This document shows positions 8,496 to 16,793 of a stretch of DNA of 64,000 nt, one piece after another. Below the pieces are notes generated by a model. The model searched no databases, was not told the DNA's origin, and saw only the letters and a list, made by a program, of their open reading frames with translations. The position numbers and the translations under genes are program-made. This stretch comes from JBQTIU01 sp052387815. Its GTDB lineage: Bacteria > Pseudomonadota > Alphaproteobacteria > CACIAM-22H2. How positions within the stretch are numbered: position 1 is the first letter of the stretch; the number at the start of each line of letters is the position of its first letter. The stretch spans positions 14,776-78,775 of the forward strand of contig JBQTIU010000039.1 in NCBI GenBank assembly GCA_052387815.1. Direction: 5' to 3'.

Positions 8496-9329
8496 CTAAC
8501 GAATATCCAGCGGGCGGGTCGATCGGGGCGGCGGGAAGGCGCGGTCGAGCTCGGCCATGTCCTCGCCCGAGAGCTTGAGGTCGGCGGCCGCCCGGTTCAG
8601 GCGCACATGCGCGGGCTCGCTCGCCTTGGGGATGGCGATGACCCCGGGTTGCGCGAGCAGCCAGGCGAGCGCGACCTGCAACGGCTCGACGCCAAGGCGC
8701 TTCGCCACCGCCTTGAGGTGCGCGTTGCCCGCCAGCCGGCCCGGCTCGAGCGGGGTGTAGGCCATCACCGGAACCGCCTGCTTCCGGCACCACGGGATCA
8801 AGTCGAACTCGACGCCGCGCCGGCCGAGATTGTAGAGCACCTGGTCGGTCGCGCTCTCGCGCCCGCCCGCATACGACCACATCTCTTCCATGGCGCCGAC
8901 GTCGAAGTTGCTGACGCCGAAATGGCGGATCTTGCCGGCCCGCTTGAGGTCCTGGAACGCCGCGATGGTTTCCTTGAGCGGCACCAGGCCGCGCCAATGC
9001 AGGAGGTAAAGGTCGATGCGGTCGGTCCCGAGTCGCTTCAAGCTTCGCTCGCAGGCAAGCGCGGCGGCCCGCCGCCCGGCGTTGTGCGGGTATACCTTGC
9101 TGACGACGAAGACCTCGTCGCGGCGCCCCTTGATGGCTTCGCCGACGACTTCCTCGGCTTGCCCCTCGCCGTACATCTCGGCGGTGTCGATGAGCGTCAG
9201 GCCGAGATCGAGGCCAAGCTGCAACGCCGCCGCCTCGACCGCGCGCCCCCGCGCACGCTCGCCCATCTTCCAGGTGCCTTGCCCGAGTGCCGGCACGCGC
9301 TCGCCCGACGGCAGCTTGACGGTCTTCAT
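8496..9329 (-). CDS. Aldo/keto reductase, YeaE-like
   Basis: 277-residue cytosolic NADPH-dependent carbonyl reductase. It begins with VKLPSGERVPALGQGTWKMGE and keeps the AKR tetrad: Asp in LTLIDTAEMYGEG (with Tyr), Lys in FVVSKVYPHNAG and His in DLYLLHWRG, followed by RHFGVSNFDV and VLYNLGRRGVEFDLIPWC. The whole sequence follows E. coli YeaE, a reductase active on methylglyoxal and similar aldehydes. The gene overlaps the FAH-family gene by 4 nt (ATGA), so the two are translationally coupled. A role in reducing an aldehyde or ketone from the same catabolic route is likely but unproven. Confidence 0.9.
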   Translation of the reverse strand: MKTVKLPSGERVPALGQGTWKMGERARGRAVEAAALQLGLDLGLTLIDTAEMYGEGQAEEVVGEAIKGRRDEVFVVSKVYPHNAGRRAAALACERSLKRLGTDRIDLYLLHWRGLVPLKETIAAFQDLKRAGKIRHFGVSNFDVGAMEEMWSYAGGRESATDQVLYNLGRRGVEFDLIPWCRKQAVPVMAYTPLEPGRLAGNAHLKAVAKRLGVEPLQVALAWLLAQPGVIAIPKASEPAHVRLNRAAADLKLSGEDMAELDRAFPPPRSTRPLDIR

Positions 9330-10186
9330 GGCCGCTCCGCCTCCGCCGCAACGGGGTTCGAGAGCGTGCCGATGCCGGTGATCGTCACCTCGACCGTATC
9401 GCCGGGTTTCATGAACAAGGGCGGCTGGCGCGTGAAGCCGACCCCGGCGGGCGTGCCGGTGACGATGACGTCGCCCGCTGCCAGCGGGGTGAAAGCCGAG
9501 GCATAGGAGATGATTGCCGGGATATCGTAGATCATTTGATCGGTAGTCGCCCGCTGCACCTCGACGCCATTGAGATGCGTGGCGAGCGCAAGCCGCGTCG
9601 GATCGGGGATTTCGTCGGCGGTCGTCATCGCCGGCCCGAAGGCGCCGCAGCAGTGGAAATTCTTGCCCGGCGTGTTCTGCTGGTTGTGGAACTGCCAGTC
9701 GCGGACCGAGGCGTCGTTGTAGCAGCTATAGCCCGCGATATGCGAAAGCGCGGCCTCGCGCGCGATGCGCCGGCCCGGCCGGCCGACGATTGCCGCCAGC
9801 TCGCCTTCGAAGTCGAGCTGGTCGGAGGCGTTGGGCTTGACGATCGGCTGGCGGTGGCCGACCTGGGAGTCGGCGAGGCGCAGGAACAAATTCGGGTATG
9901 GCGGCATCTCGCGGCCGGTTTCCGCGGCATGCGAGCGGTAGTTGATGCCCACGCAAATGATCTTGCCCGGATGCGCGATCACCGGCAGGTACTCGACCTG
10001 GTCCTCGCGCAGATCGGGTCCCGCGCCTTCGACCGTCAAGCCAAGCTCCTCGAGTGCCCCGGCCTCGAGGACGGCGCGCAAGTCGCGGTATTTCGACCTG
10101 AGCCGGAGCCCCAGATCGACGATCCCGCCAGCGACGATCGCCCCGTAGCTGTCGGTCCCCCGGTAGCGGAAGCTCAGAAGTTTCAT
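9326..10186 (-). CDS. Fumarylacetoacetate hydrolase (FAH) family protein
   Basis: 286 residues with the small N-terminal domain and the mixed-beta-roll FAH core. The core motifs are ICVGINYRSHAAE, FLRLADSQVG, LDFEGELAAIVGRPGRR (metal-binding acidic residues), NDASVRDWQFH and the C-terminal GDVIVTGTPAGVGFTRQPP. Members hydrolyse C-C bonds of diketo acids or act as hydratases/decarboxylases, typically at the end of aromatic, sugar-acid or heterocycle degradation. It is first in an overlapping pair with the aldo/keto reductase and lies 59 bp downstream of the glutathione transferase gene on the same strand. The three could form one transcript. Substrate is unknown. Confidence 0.92.
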   Translation of the reverse strand: MKLLSFRYRGTDSYGAIVAGGIVDLGLRLRSKYRDLRAVLEAGALEELGLTVEGAGPDLREDQVEYLPVIAHPGKIICVGINYRSHAAETGREMPPYPNLFLRLADSQVGHRQPIVKPNASDQLDFEGELAAIVGRPGRRIAREAALSHIAGYSCYNDASVRDWQFHNQQNTPGKNFHCCGAFGPAMTTADEIPDPTRLALATHLNGVEVQRATTDQMIYDIPAIISYASAFTPLAAGDVIVTGTPAGVGFTRQPPLFMKPGDTVEVTITGIGTLSNPVAAEAERP

Positions 10187-10245
10187 GGCTTCAGAACCCC
10201 CGGGAATCCTCGCTGGCCCGCTTCTCGCGAGCTACCGAGTTGTCC

Positions 10246-10863
10246 TCAGGCCGGGACCTTCATGCCGCGCTCGACCCCGGGACGGGCCGCCATCTTGGCG
10301 GCCCAGCGGTTGAGATTGGCAAGGCCGCCGGCCTTGTCGATCAGCGCCTTGTGCTGGGCGACCATGGGATAGAGCGCGATATCGGCGATCGAGATGTCGC
10401 CCGCCAAGTACTCGCGCCCGGCCAGCCGCTTGTCGCAATTCTGCATGAAGCCGAGAAGCCGCTTCTCGAAGAACTCGACCGCCGCCGGCGCCTGGTCGGC
10501 GATGTTGCGGCTGGCGGCCACGAACGCGGTGTTCGAACCCGTGCCGTCGCTCATCACCATGGCGAAGGATTCGAGGACCGCGGCGCGCCTCGAGGGTTCG
10601 GCCGGCAGCAGCTTGCCCGTCTTCTCCGCCAGGTACACGACGATCGCCGCCGACTGGGCGAGCGCCAGCGGTTTGCCGCCCGGGCCGTCGGCATCGACGA
10701 TGGCCGGGATTTGGCCGGCCGGGTTGACCTCGAGGAACTCCGGCGCCTTCTGCTCGCCTTTCGCGAGGTCGATCTTGTGGGTCTTGTAGGCAAGGCCGCA
10801 TTCCTCGAGCATGATGGACGCGCGCCGCCCGTTGGACGTGGGATAGGTGTAGAGGTCGATCAT
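10246..10863 (-). CDS. Glutathione S-transferase family protein
   Basis: 205 residues. An N-terminal thioredoxin-like domain (MIDLYTYPTSNGRRASIMLEE, then NPAGQIPAIVDADG with the cis-proline and ALAQSAAIVVYLAEKTG for the gamma-glutamyl contact) is followed by an all-helical C-terminal domain with LAGDISIADIALYPMV, the N-capping-box motif typical of GSTs. It conjugates or reduces with glutathione in the cytosol. The likely active-site residue is in the TYPTSNG loop (Thr/Ser rather than Cys). It lies upstream of the FAH and aldo/keto reductase genes on the same strand, consistent with a shared degradation or detoxification role. Confidence 0.9.
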   Translation of the reverse strand: MIDLYTYPTSNGRRASIMLEECGLAYKTHKIDLAKGEQKAPEFLEVNPAGQIPAIVDADGPGGKPLALAQSAAIVVYLAEKTGKLLPAEPSRRAAVLESFAMVMSDGTGSNTAFVAASRNIADQAPAAVEFFEKRLLGFMQNCDKRLAGREYLAGDISIADIALYPMVAQHKALIDKAGGLANLNRWAAKMAARPGVERGMKVPA

Positions 10864-11058
10864 CGTAGATGTTCTCCTTCGGCGTTGAACGAACCCCGCG
10901 ATCTGTAGCAGTCCGCCCTAGGCTTGTCGAACCCCGTCCCTTCGACTCCCAGGGAGTTGTTACGGCAAGGCGCGCGTCCTGATGGTCACGCATCTTCCGA
11001 TATACGACAAACGAACGTCCAAATCCTACGAACTGGGCCTTTCGGACCCTTGGGAGAC

Positions 11059-11352
11059 ATGACTATGGCCGCTTCTGCAGAGACCGCCGGTTCAATCCCG
11101 GCCAACGAGGCGCGCGACTACTTCGCGGACCTGTTGGGACGCGCCCAGCATGGCAAGGAGCGGGTGGTCATCAGCCGCCATGGGAAGCCGGTGGCCGCCC
11201 TTGTCCCTCTCAAGGACCTCAAACTCCTCGAGGAGATCGACGACCGCCTGGACGCCGAGGAGGGACGGGCCACGCTCGCGAAGTGGAAGCGCGCTGGGCG
11301 GAAGTCGACGCCGCTCGATCGGGTGATCCGCGAGCTCGGTATCAAGGCTTAA
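11059..11352 (+). CDS. Type II antitoxin, Phd/YefM family
   Basis: 97 residues from ATG 11059; a longer frame from 10924 adds 45 residues unlike the family. The Phd/YefM DNA-binding fold is visible as SIPANEARDYFADLLGRAQHGKERVVISRHGKPVAALVPLKDL, followed by a C-terminal segment (EEIDDRLDAEEGRATLAKWK) that should wrap the toxin. Such antitoxins autorepress the operon. The RelE-like gene follows after 3 nt. A dyad (GTCGAA...TTCGAC, 10927-10947) lies upstream but is too far to claim as the operator. Confidence 0.87.
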   Translation: MTMAASAETAGSIPANEARDYFADLLGRAQHGKERVVISRHGKPVAALVPLKDLKLLEEIDDRLDAEEGRATLAKWKRAGRKSTPLDRVIRELGIKA

Positions 11353-11355
11353 CCA

Positions 11356-11946
11356 TTGGCTTGCACCGTGGGGCTGTCCGACGATGCGAAGCGGCAGTTG
11401 GCGGTTCCCCCGGAGAAGCATCAAGCTCAAGTCGTAATGGCCCTCCATAGGCTCGCGCAGAACCGGCGCGCCGCGCCGGGCGTCAAGAAGCTCCACGGTG
11501 AGGATGAGCTCTACCGGCTTCGCTCGGGCGATTACCGGGTGATCTTCACGGTCAAGGACGAGCGCCTCCTCGTCCTCGTGGTCAAGCTAGGCCACCGCCG
11601 CGAGGTGTACCGGGGACGGTCAGGACCGACGAACCCTGTCACAGGCCGATCGTCGTCCCCGTGCGGGCCGACTCGACGACGGCCTCGAGCACCGCGGCGC
11701 CGTGGACCGCTTCGGCCAGCGGCAACGGGTAGGCCGGGCCGCCGCCCGCCGCGTCCGCGAAGGCGTCGAGTTCGGCGCGGATGGAATCGAAGGGCGGGAA
11801 GTCGGTCGTCTCGTCCGGCGCGTCCGCGCCGCGGCGCCGGACGACGATTTGGGAGTCGCCGCGCATCTCGATCCAGCCCTCGCTCAGGAAGACGTGGAGC
11901 CGCCAGAAGCGCGGCGTCGCCTGCATCGTCCCGAGGTAGCCCGTAG
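11356..11946 (+). CDS. RelE/ParE-family toxin whose frame runs on past the usual stop
   Basis: A TTG start 3 nt after the antitoxin gives a domain of about 91 residues matching RelE-type mRNA interferases: GVKKLHGEDELYRLRSGDYRVIFTVKDERLLVLVVKLGHRREVYR. Normal relatives end right after this REVYR motif. Here no stop follows, and the frame continues for about 105 Arg/Pro/Ser-rich residues that are merely antisense to the Gfo/Idh/MocA gene, giving 196 residues. The catalytic core (11356-11630) looks intact. The tail suggests the native stop was lost by mutation or deletion; an assembly error is also possible. Activity of the extended protein cannot be predicted. Confidence 0.7.
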   Translation: MACTVGLSDDAKRQLAVPPEKHQAQVVMALHRLAQNRRAAPGVKKLHGEDELYRLRSGDYRVIFTVKDERLLVLVVKLGHRREVYRGRSGPTNPVTGRSSSPCGPTRRRPRAPRRRGPLRPAATGRPGRRPPRPRRRRVRRGWNRRAGSRSSRPARPRRGAGRRFGSRRASRSSPRSGRRGAARSAASPASSRGSP

Positions 11947-12616
11947 ATCCGGCCCGGAACCGGAACAGCATCGTCGTCGTGTCGTCGAGGCCGATGGTCA
12001 GCACCTGCCCTTGGCTCATGGCGGTCACGGAGGCGATGGGACCGAGGAACGAAAGGAAGGCGTCCACCATGTGGATGCCCATTCCCGTCATGCCGCCCGC
12101 CGGGCTTTCGGCGGTCGAACCTCGCCAGTGATCGGGCGTGTAGCGGTAGGCGAAGTCGCCGCTCATGTTCCCTTCGACGTGCAGCACCTTGCCGAGCGAC
12201 CCGCCGGCGACGGTGGAGCGCAGCTTGACCATGGCCGGCAGGAAGCGGCGGTTATGGCCGAGCGCGCACACGGTCCCCGCCCTCGCGCAGGCCTGCGCCG
12301 CGTCTTCGGCGCTCGCCCGGGTAAGCGTGAAGGGCTTGTCGACGAAGACATGCTTGCCGGCGGCGGCGGCGGCCTTCATCTGCTCGGCATGCAGGGTGTG
12401 GGGTGTGGCCAGCACCACGGCGTCGATGTCGCGGTCCGCCAGGAGATCGGCAAGGCTGTCGCGGAGCGCGATCCCGTTCTCCTTGGCGAACGACAGGGCG
12501 CGGTCCTTGCGCCCCGTGGCCCCGGCGGTGAATCGGATCTTGGCGCTTTTCCCCTGCACCGAGGACACGAGTTGCCGTCCCCACCGCCCGATGCCGATGA
12601 TGCCTGCGCGCAACAT
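11639..12616 (-). CDS. Gfo/Idh/MocA-family oxidoreductase
   Basis: 325 residues: an N-terminal Rossmann domain (MLRAGIIGIGRWGRQLV, then AVVLATPHTLHAEQMKAAAAAGKHVFVDKPF with the family EKP-like motif as DKP) and a C-terminal alpha/beta domain (GMTGMGIHMVDAFLSFLGP supplying the catalytic His region). These NAD(P)-dependent enzymes oxidise or reduce sugars, inositols and related cyclic compounds. It is last in a same-strand run with the SDR and MmgE/PrpD genes, 40 bp after the SDR. Its 3' end overlaps by 308 bp the run-on frame of the convergent RelE-like toxin. Confidence 0.9.
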   Translation of the reverse strand: MLRAGIIGIGRWGRQLVSSVQGKSAKIRFTAGATGRKDRALSFAKENGIALRDSLADLLADRDIDAVVLATPHTLHAEQMKAAAAAGKHVFVDKPFTLTRASAEDAAQACARAGTVCALGHNRRFLPAMVKLRSTVAGGSLGKVLHVEGNMSGDFAYRYTPDHWRGSTAESPAGGMTGMGIHMVDAFLSFLGPIASVTAMSQGQVLTIGLDDTTTMLFRFRAGSTGYLGTMQATPRFWRLHVFLSEGWIEMRGDSQIVVRRRGADAPDETTDFPPFDSIRAELDAFADAAGGGPAYPLPLAEAVHGAAVLEAVVESARTGTTIGL

Positions 12617-12656
12617 GATGTCCTTCCTCTCCAGGGGCCGTCCGACCGCCGCCCCG

Positions 12657-13424
12657 TCAGCCGAGATACGCGCCGCCGTTGACGTGCAGCGTCTGCCCGG
12701 TCACGTAGCGGGCCCCGGGCCCGGCCAGATAGCGGACCGCCGCGGCGATGTCGTCGGGCCTTCCCATCCGGCCGACCAGCGTGCGATGCGCGCCGTGATG
12801 GCCCGGCTGGACGCTGCTCGCCGCCTGGCGCGCGGTGTCGATGAGACCGGGGATGACGCAGTTGACCGTGATCGCGTCGGGGGCGAGATCATGGGCGAGC
12901 GCGCGCGTCAGCCCGACCAGCCCCGCCTTGGCGGCGATGACGTGCGGCCGGCCCTTGGCGCCGGTGTGGCCGGTCATGCCGCCGATGTTGACGATCGCGC
13001 CGGCGCCGCTCGCCCGCAAGTGCGCCAAGCACGCCTTCATGCAGACGAAGGCGCCGTCGAGGATGACGGCGACGATTTGCCGCCACTCCTCCAGGCCGAT
13101 GGCGTCGAGCGCCGCCTCGCGGCGCACCGCGGCGTTGTTCACCAGCACGTCGATGCGACCGAAGCGCTGGTGCGCGGAGGCGGCCATGCGCGCCACCGCC
13201 GCCGGGTCGGCGACGTCGGCGAGCACCGGCAGGGCGCGGCCGCCCTGGCGCTCGATCTCGGCCGCGACCGCCTCGATCTCATCGCCGCTCTGGCGGGCGT
13301 TGACGACGACCGCCGCGCCGGCTTGGGCGAGTGCGAGCGCGATGGCGCGACCGATGTTGCGGCCGGCGCCGGTGACGACGGCGACGCGGCCGGCGAGCTC
13401 CTGCCCGCTTCCCGGTTCGTTCAT
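12657..13424 (-). CDS. SDR-family protein lacking the canonical catalytic Ser and Tyr
   Basis: 255 residues from ATG 13424 (MNEPGSGQELAGRVAVV); longer frames upstream only shadow the MmgE/PrpD gene. The cofactor site is classical (VTGAGRNIGRAIALAL, DVLVNNAAV), as is the C-terminal VTGQTLHVNGGAYLG. The active site differs: where SDRs have Ser and YxxxK, this protein reads NIGGMTGHTG ... HVIAAKAG. Lys166 is kept, the Tyr position (162) is Val and the Ser position is Gly. I recall a recognised SDR subgroup with the same HVxxAKxG pattern, so this is probably not a mutation, but its chemistry is unclear. It is 4 nt downstream of the MmgE/PrpD gene. Confidence 0.85.
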   Translation of the reverse strand: MNEPGSGQELAGRVAVVTGAGRNIGRAIALALAQAGAAVVVNARQSGDEIEAVAAEIERQGGRALPVLADVADPAAVARMAASAHQRFGRIDVLVNNAAVRREAALDAIGLEEWRQIVAVILDGAFVCMKACLAHLRASGAGAIVNIGGMTGHTGAKGRPHVIAAKAGLVGLTRALAHDLAPDAITVNCVIPGLIDTARQAASSVQPGHHGAHRTLVGRMGRPDDIAAAVRYLAGPGARYVTGQTLHVNGGAYLG

Positions 13425-13428
13425 GGGT

Positions 13429-14802
13429 TCATCCTCGGAAACGGGTGAGATCGATCGTTCCCTCGAAGGCCGCGCGCGCGAAGGCGAGGAAGCGCTCGCT
13501 GCGCTCGGGCTCCCAGCCGCCATGGCCGGCGTTGGCCCGGAACTTGTCCTCGAGCTCGGTGCGGGCAAGCGGCTCCTTCGCCCCGCCGCGCAGGTGCGGC
13601 TGGCGCTCCTCGACCACCCGGCCGTCGGCGAGGCGCGCGCGGAGGTGGCCGGTGTAGTTGCGCGGGTACGGATTGTCGGGGTCGACCACGTAGTCGATCT
13701 TGGCGGCCAATGCCAACAGCCGCGGATTGCGCACGCTCGCCTCGGTGAACGCCTCGAGTCCGGCCCCGCCGAGCACGAACCCGGCGGCGATGCAAAACGG
13801 GGTGCTGAACTTGGCGGCATAGGCGTTGGGCGGCCGGCGCTTGGCGGCAAGCGGCTCCCACAGGCGGTGGACCGTGCCCTCCGCCACTTCGCATGTGATC
13901 TCGACCACCTCTTCGGCGCCGATGCCGCGCTGGGCGAGCCGCTTCGCGCAGTCGATATAGGGATGAGCCATGGTGCCGCAGGCGTAAGGCTTGAACGCCA
14001 CCGTCTCGGCGAGCCACCGCTCGCCAAAGCCGTCGATGAGCTTGCCCCAGTCGCCGTCGGCGCGGTGCGCGAAGCCGTTGAACAGCCCGTGCGTGCCCTC
14101 GAACACGGTGCGCGGGCCGACGAACCCGGCGCCAGCCAGAGCCGCCGCGCGCAAGCCGGACTGCGCGGCCCAGCCGGGATGGAGGCGCTTGGTCCAGGCA
14201 CCCTCGGCCAGGTACTCGATAATGCCGCCGGCCATGCTGCCGGCGACGCCGAGCGCATCGACGAGCTGGCGCCGCGTCAAGCCGAGCGCGGCGCCCGCGC
14301 CGGCCGCCGCCGCCAGCGCGCCCAAGACCGCGGTGGGGTGAAAGCCGGCTTGGTGGATCGCCTTGGGTACCACCAGGCTCAGTCGGCACATGACCTCGAC
14401 GCCGACCGCAATGCCGAACAGCGCGGCCGGACCGCCAAGCCCGTGGCGCTCGGCGGCGGCGAGGACCGCCGGCACGACGACCGCGCCGGCATGCACCGGG
14501 CCGCCCTCGAAGGTGTCGTCGAAGTCCTCGCCGTGGGCGGCCGTGCCGTTGACGAGCGCCGCGCCCGCCGCATCCAACGCGCGCTGATGGCCGATCGCCG
14601 TGCATGGTCCCTCCCCGTCCCAGCCCGCCAGCACGGCGCGCACGTAGTCGCTGCCGCGCGCCGCCACCGCCAGCCCTGCCATGTCGATCAGCAGGTCCTC
14701 GGCGCGCGCCCTCATGCCGGCGGGAAGCGGCCGGCCGCGGCGCTCGACGATGCCATCGGCGAGACGTTCGGCGACGGCGGCCGCGGGCAGGGCTTGGCTC
14801 AT
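13429..14802 (-). CDS. MmgE/PrpD family protein (2-methylcitrate dehydratase-like)
   Basis: 457 residues with the all-helical MmgE/PrpD domain. Visible family features are NGTAAHGEDFDDTFEGGPVHAGAVVVPAVLAAAE, HQAGFHPTAVLGALAAAAGAG, EGTHGLFNGFA and AFKPYACGTMAHPYIDCA. Relatives include 2-methylcitrate dehydratase, cis-aconitate decarboxylase and many paralogues of unknown specificity encoded near Tct carriers. The start overlaps the TctA stop by 4 nt (ATGA), which ties it to uptake of a tricarboxylate-like acid. Dehydration or isomerisation of that acid is the simplest hypothesis. Confidence 0.9.
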   Translation of the reverse strand: MSQALPAAAVAERLADGIVERRGRPLPAGMRARAEDLLIDMAGLAVAARGSDYVRAVLAGWDGEGPCTAIGHQRALDAAGAALVNGTAAHGEDFDDTFEGGPVHAGAVVVPAVLAAAERHGLGGPAALFGIAVGVEVMCRLSLVVPKAIHQAGFHPTAVLGALAAAAGAGAALGLTRRQLVDALGVAGSMAGGIIEYLAEGAWTKRLHPGWAAQSGLRAAALAGAGFVGPRTVFEGTHGLFNGFAHRADGDWGKLIDGFGERWLAETVAFKPYACGTMAHPYIDCAKRLAQRGIGAEEVVEITCEVAEGTVHRLWEPLAAKRRPPNAYAAKFSTPFCIAAGFVLGGAGLEAFTEASVRNPRLLALAAKIDYVVDPDNPYPRNYTGHLRARLADGRVVEERQPHLRGGAKEPLARTELEDKFRANAGHGGWEPERSERFLAFARAAFEGTIDLTRFRG

Positions 14803-16295
14803 GGCGCGCCGGCCGGCCGGCCGCGGCGCGCGGCGCGTAACTCGCGCACCAGCGAGACGGCGATCAGCACCGCCGATGCGCCGAGCAGGGCCAGCGCGAC
14901 CGGATCCTGGACGAAGATGGCGGGGTCGCCGCCCGACAGCACCAGCGAGCGCCGATAGCTAGATTCGACGAGGAAGCCGAGGACGACGCCGAGGACCATC
15001 GGCAGGAACGGCAGGCCGACCACCCGCATGAAGTAGCCGAGCACGCCCGCGGCGAGCACCAGGCCGACGTCGAAGAAGCTCTGCTCGATCGCATAGACGC
15101 CCGAGACGATGAGCGCCAGCACGAAGGCCATCAAGTAGGGCTTCGGCCGGTTCACCAGCCACAGGCAGGGCGTCAGGATGACGAGGCCGATGATCAGCAT
15201 GGCGAAGTTGGCGACCAAGAGGCCGGCGTAGAGGCCGTAGGCGACCTCGGGGTTGCGCTCGAAGAGCATCGGTCCGGGCGCAAGTCCGTGGATGAGCAGG
15301 CCGCCCAGCAGCACGGCGGCCGAATTCGAGCCCGGGATGCCGAGGCTCAAGAGCGGGATGAGCGCCGTGGCGGTGACGACGTTGTTGGCGCACTCGGGCG
15401 CGGCGACGCCCTCGACCGAGCCGCGGCCAAATTCCTCGGGATGCTTCGACCAACGCCGCGCCTCGTTGTACGACAGGAAGGCGGCGATCGTGCCGCCGCC
15501 GCCCGGCGTCACGCCCTCGAGCGTGCCGATGACCGCGCCGATCGCCTGCGGCTTGAACAGCCGCTTCGACATGGCCCAGCCGGGCAGCTTGAGCCGGGCG
15601 TCGCGATGTTCGGCGCGCGCCCACGGGGGCTCGTTCACCTGCAACATAAGCTCGCTGACGGCGAACAGGCCGACCATGACGAGGATCGGCTGGATGCCGC
15701 CCAAGAGATCGGGCGAGCCGAACGTGAAGCGTGAGACGCCCGACATCGGATCGGTGCCGATCGTGGCCACCATGAACCCGAGCACGCCCGCGATCAGACC
15801 CTTGATCAGCGAAGGGCCCGCGAGGCTGGCGATGACGCTCAAGCCCAGCACGCCGAGCCCGAAATAGGCCGGCGGCGTGAAGGCGAGGGCGACGCGCGCC
15901 AGGGGCTCGGTCAGCAGCACCAGCATGGCGAGGCCGAACAGCCCGCCGACCAGCCCCGAGACCAGCGAGATGCCGAGTGCCTCGCCGCCGCGGCCCTGCC
16001 GCATCAATTCGAATCCGTCGAGGACCGTCGCCGCGGCGGCGTTGGTGCCGGGTGTGCGGATGAGGATGGCCGGGATCGAGCCGCCATACTCGGCGCCGAC
16101 ATAGACCGAGGCGAGCAGCACCACCGACGTCACCGGATCGAGCCCATAGGTGAAGGGGAGCAGGAGCGCCATGGCGATCGACGGCGAGATGCCGGGCAGC
16201 GCCCCGCCGATGATGCCCCACACGACCCCGAAGAACGACGCCGGTATGGCCCAGCTCGAGGTCAAGGCGCCCCAGGCGATGGCGAGCGCGGACAT
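14799..16295 (-). CDS. Tripartite tricarboxylate transporter large permease TctA
   Basis: 498 residues from ATG 16295 (MSALAIAWGALTSSWAIPAS), the normal TctA length; an open frame further upstream overlaps TctB and is spurious. About 11-12 membrane helices are visible. Signatures include FFGVVWGIIGGALPGISPSIAMALLLPFTY, YGGSIPAILIRTPGTNAAAATVLDG, GVTPGGGGTIAAFLSYNEA and ECANNVVTATALIPLLSLGIPGS. With TctB and the TctC receptor it forms a cation-driven uptake system for citrate-like acids. It lies 11 nt after TctB and overlaps MmgE/PrpD by 4 nt. Confidence 0.95.
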   Translation of the reverse strand: MSALAIAWGALTSSWAIPASFFGVVWGIIGGALPGISPSIAMALLLPFTYGLDPVTSVVLLASVYVGAEYGGSIPAILIRTPGTNAAAATVLDGFELMRQGRGGEALGISLVSGLVGGLFGLAMLVLLTEPLARVALAFTPPAYFGLGVLGLSVIASLAGPSLIKGLIAGVLGFMVATIGTDPMSGVSRFTFGSPDLLGGIQPILVMVGLFAVSELMLQVNEPPWARAEHRDARLKLPGWAMSKRLFKPQAIGAVIGTLEGVTPGGGGTIAAFLSYNEARRWSKHPEEFGRGSVEGVAAPECANNVVTATALIPLLSLGIPGSNSAAVLLGGLLIHGLAPGPMLFERNPEVAYGLYAGLLVANFAMLIIGLVILTPCLWLVNRPKPYLMAFVLALIVSGVYAIEQSFFDVGLVLAAGVLGYFMRVVGLPFLPMVLGVVLGFLVESSYRRSLVLSGGDPAIFVQDPVALALLGASAVLIAVSLVRELRAARRGRPAGAP

Positions 16296-16306
16296 GGGCG
16301 GCGCCC

Positions 16307-16780
16307 TCAGCCGAGGATGCGGGGCCAGACGCCGACCGGCATCGGCACGCCAAGCATCTTGACGAACAGGACCCAGAACAGCGCCGCGCCGGCCACGGCT
16401 ATGGGGACCAGCCGCAGGTTCGGCGGCAGCCCGTAATAGACGACGGTGGCTGCGAGGAGGAGGGCCAGCGCCAGTGGATAGCCGAGATACGGCGCCACGC
16501 CCACGTAGAGGAAGCCGAGCGCGACGAGGCCGAGGGCGCGCGCATAGCGCAACGCGCCGCCGGCCTCCGGAGTCTCCTCCCCGCCGACCGCCTCGCGGGC
16601 GACCATGGCGCGGACAAGCAGAGCCGCCGACAGCGTGCCCAGGCTGATCGCCAGCATCCTGGGCACGCCGTCGGCGCCGACCGCGTCGGTCAGCAGGCTC
16701 ACGGGCACCGCCGCGGCGCCGGCGTAATAGGCTGCCGCCAGCGCGAGGCCCAGAACGCCGCAGACGAGATCGCGCCACAC
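16307..16780 (-). CDS. Tripartite tricarboxylate transporter small permease TctB
   Basis: 157 residues from GTG 16780 (MWRDLVCGVLGLALAAAYY). Four hydrophobic segments are visible: residues about 5-25, 40-60, 82-115 and 122-140. Sequence conservation in TctB is low, so the call rests on size, topology, the ALGLVALGFLYVGVAPYLGY stretch and the position between TctC and TctA genes. It is part of the inner-membrane translocation unit. Confidence 0.85.
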   Translation of the reverse strand: MWRDLVCGVLGLALAAAYYAGAAAVPVSLLTDAVGADGVPRMLAISLGTLSAALLVRAMVAREAVGGEETPEAGGALRYARALGLVALGFLYVGVAPYLGYPLALALLLAATVVYYGLPPNLRLVPIAVAGAALFWVLFVKMLGVPMPVGVWPRILG

Positions 16781-16793
16781 GCGAGGGGTCGCC

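Noticed and set aside
12835..14958. A 707-codon plus-strand frame opposite the SDR and MmgE/PrpD genes
   Set aside because: Antisense to well-supported genes, with low-complexity composition and no recognisable motif.
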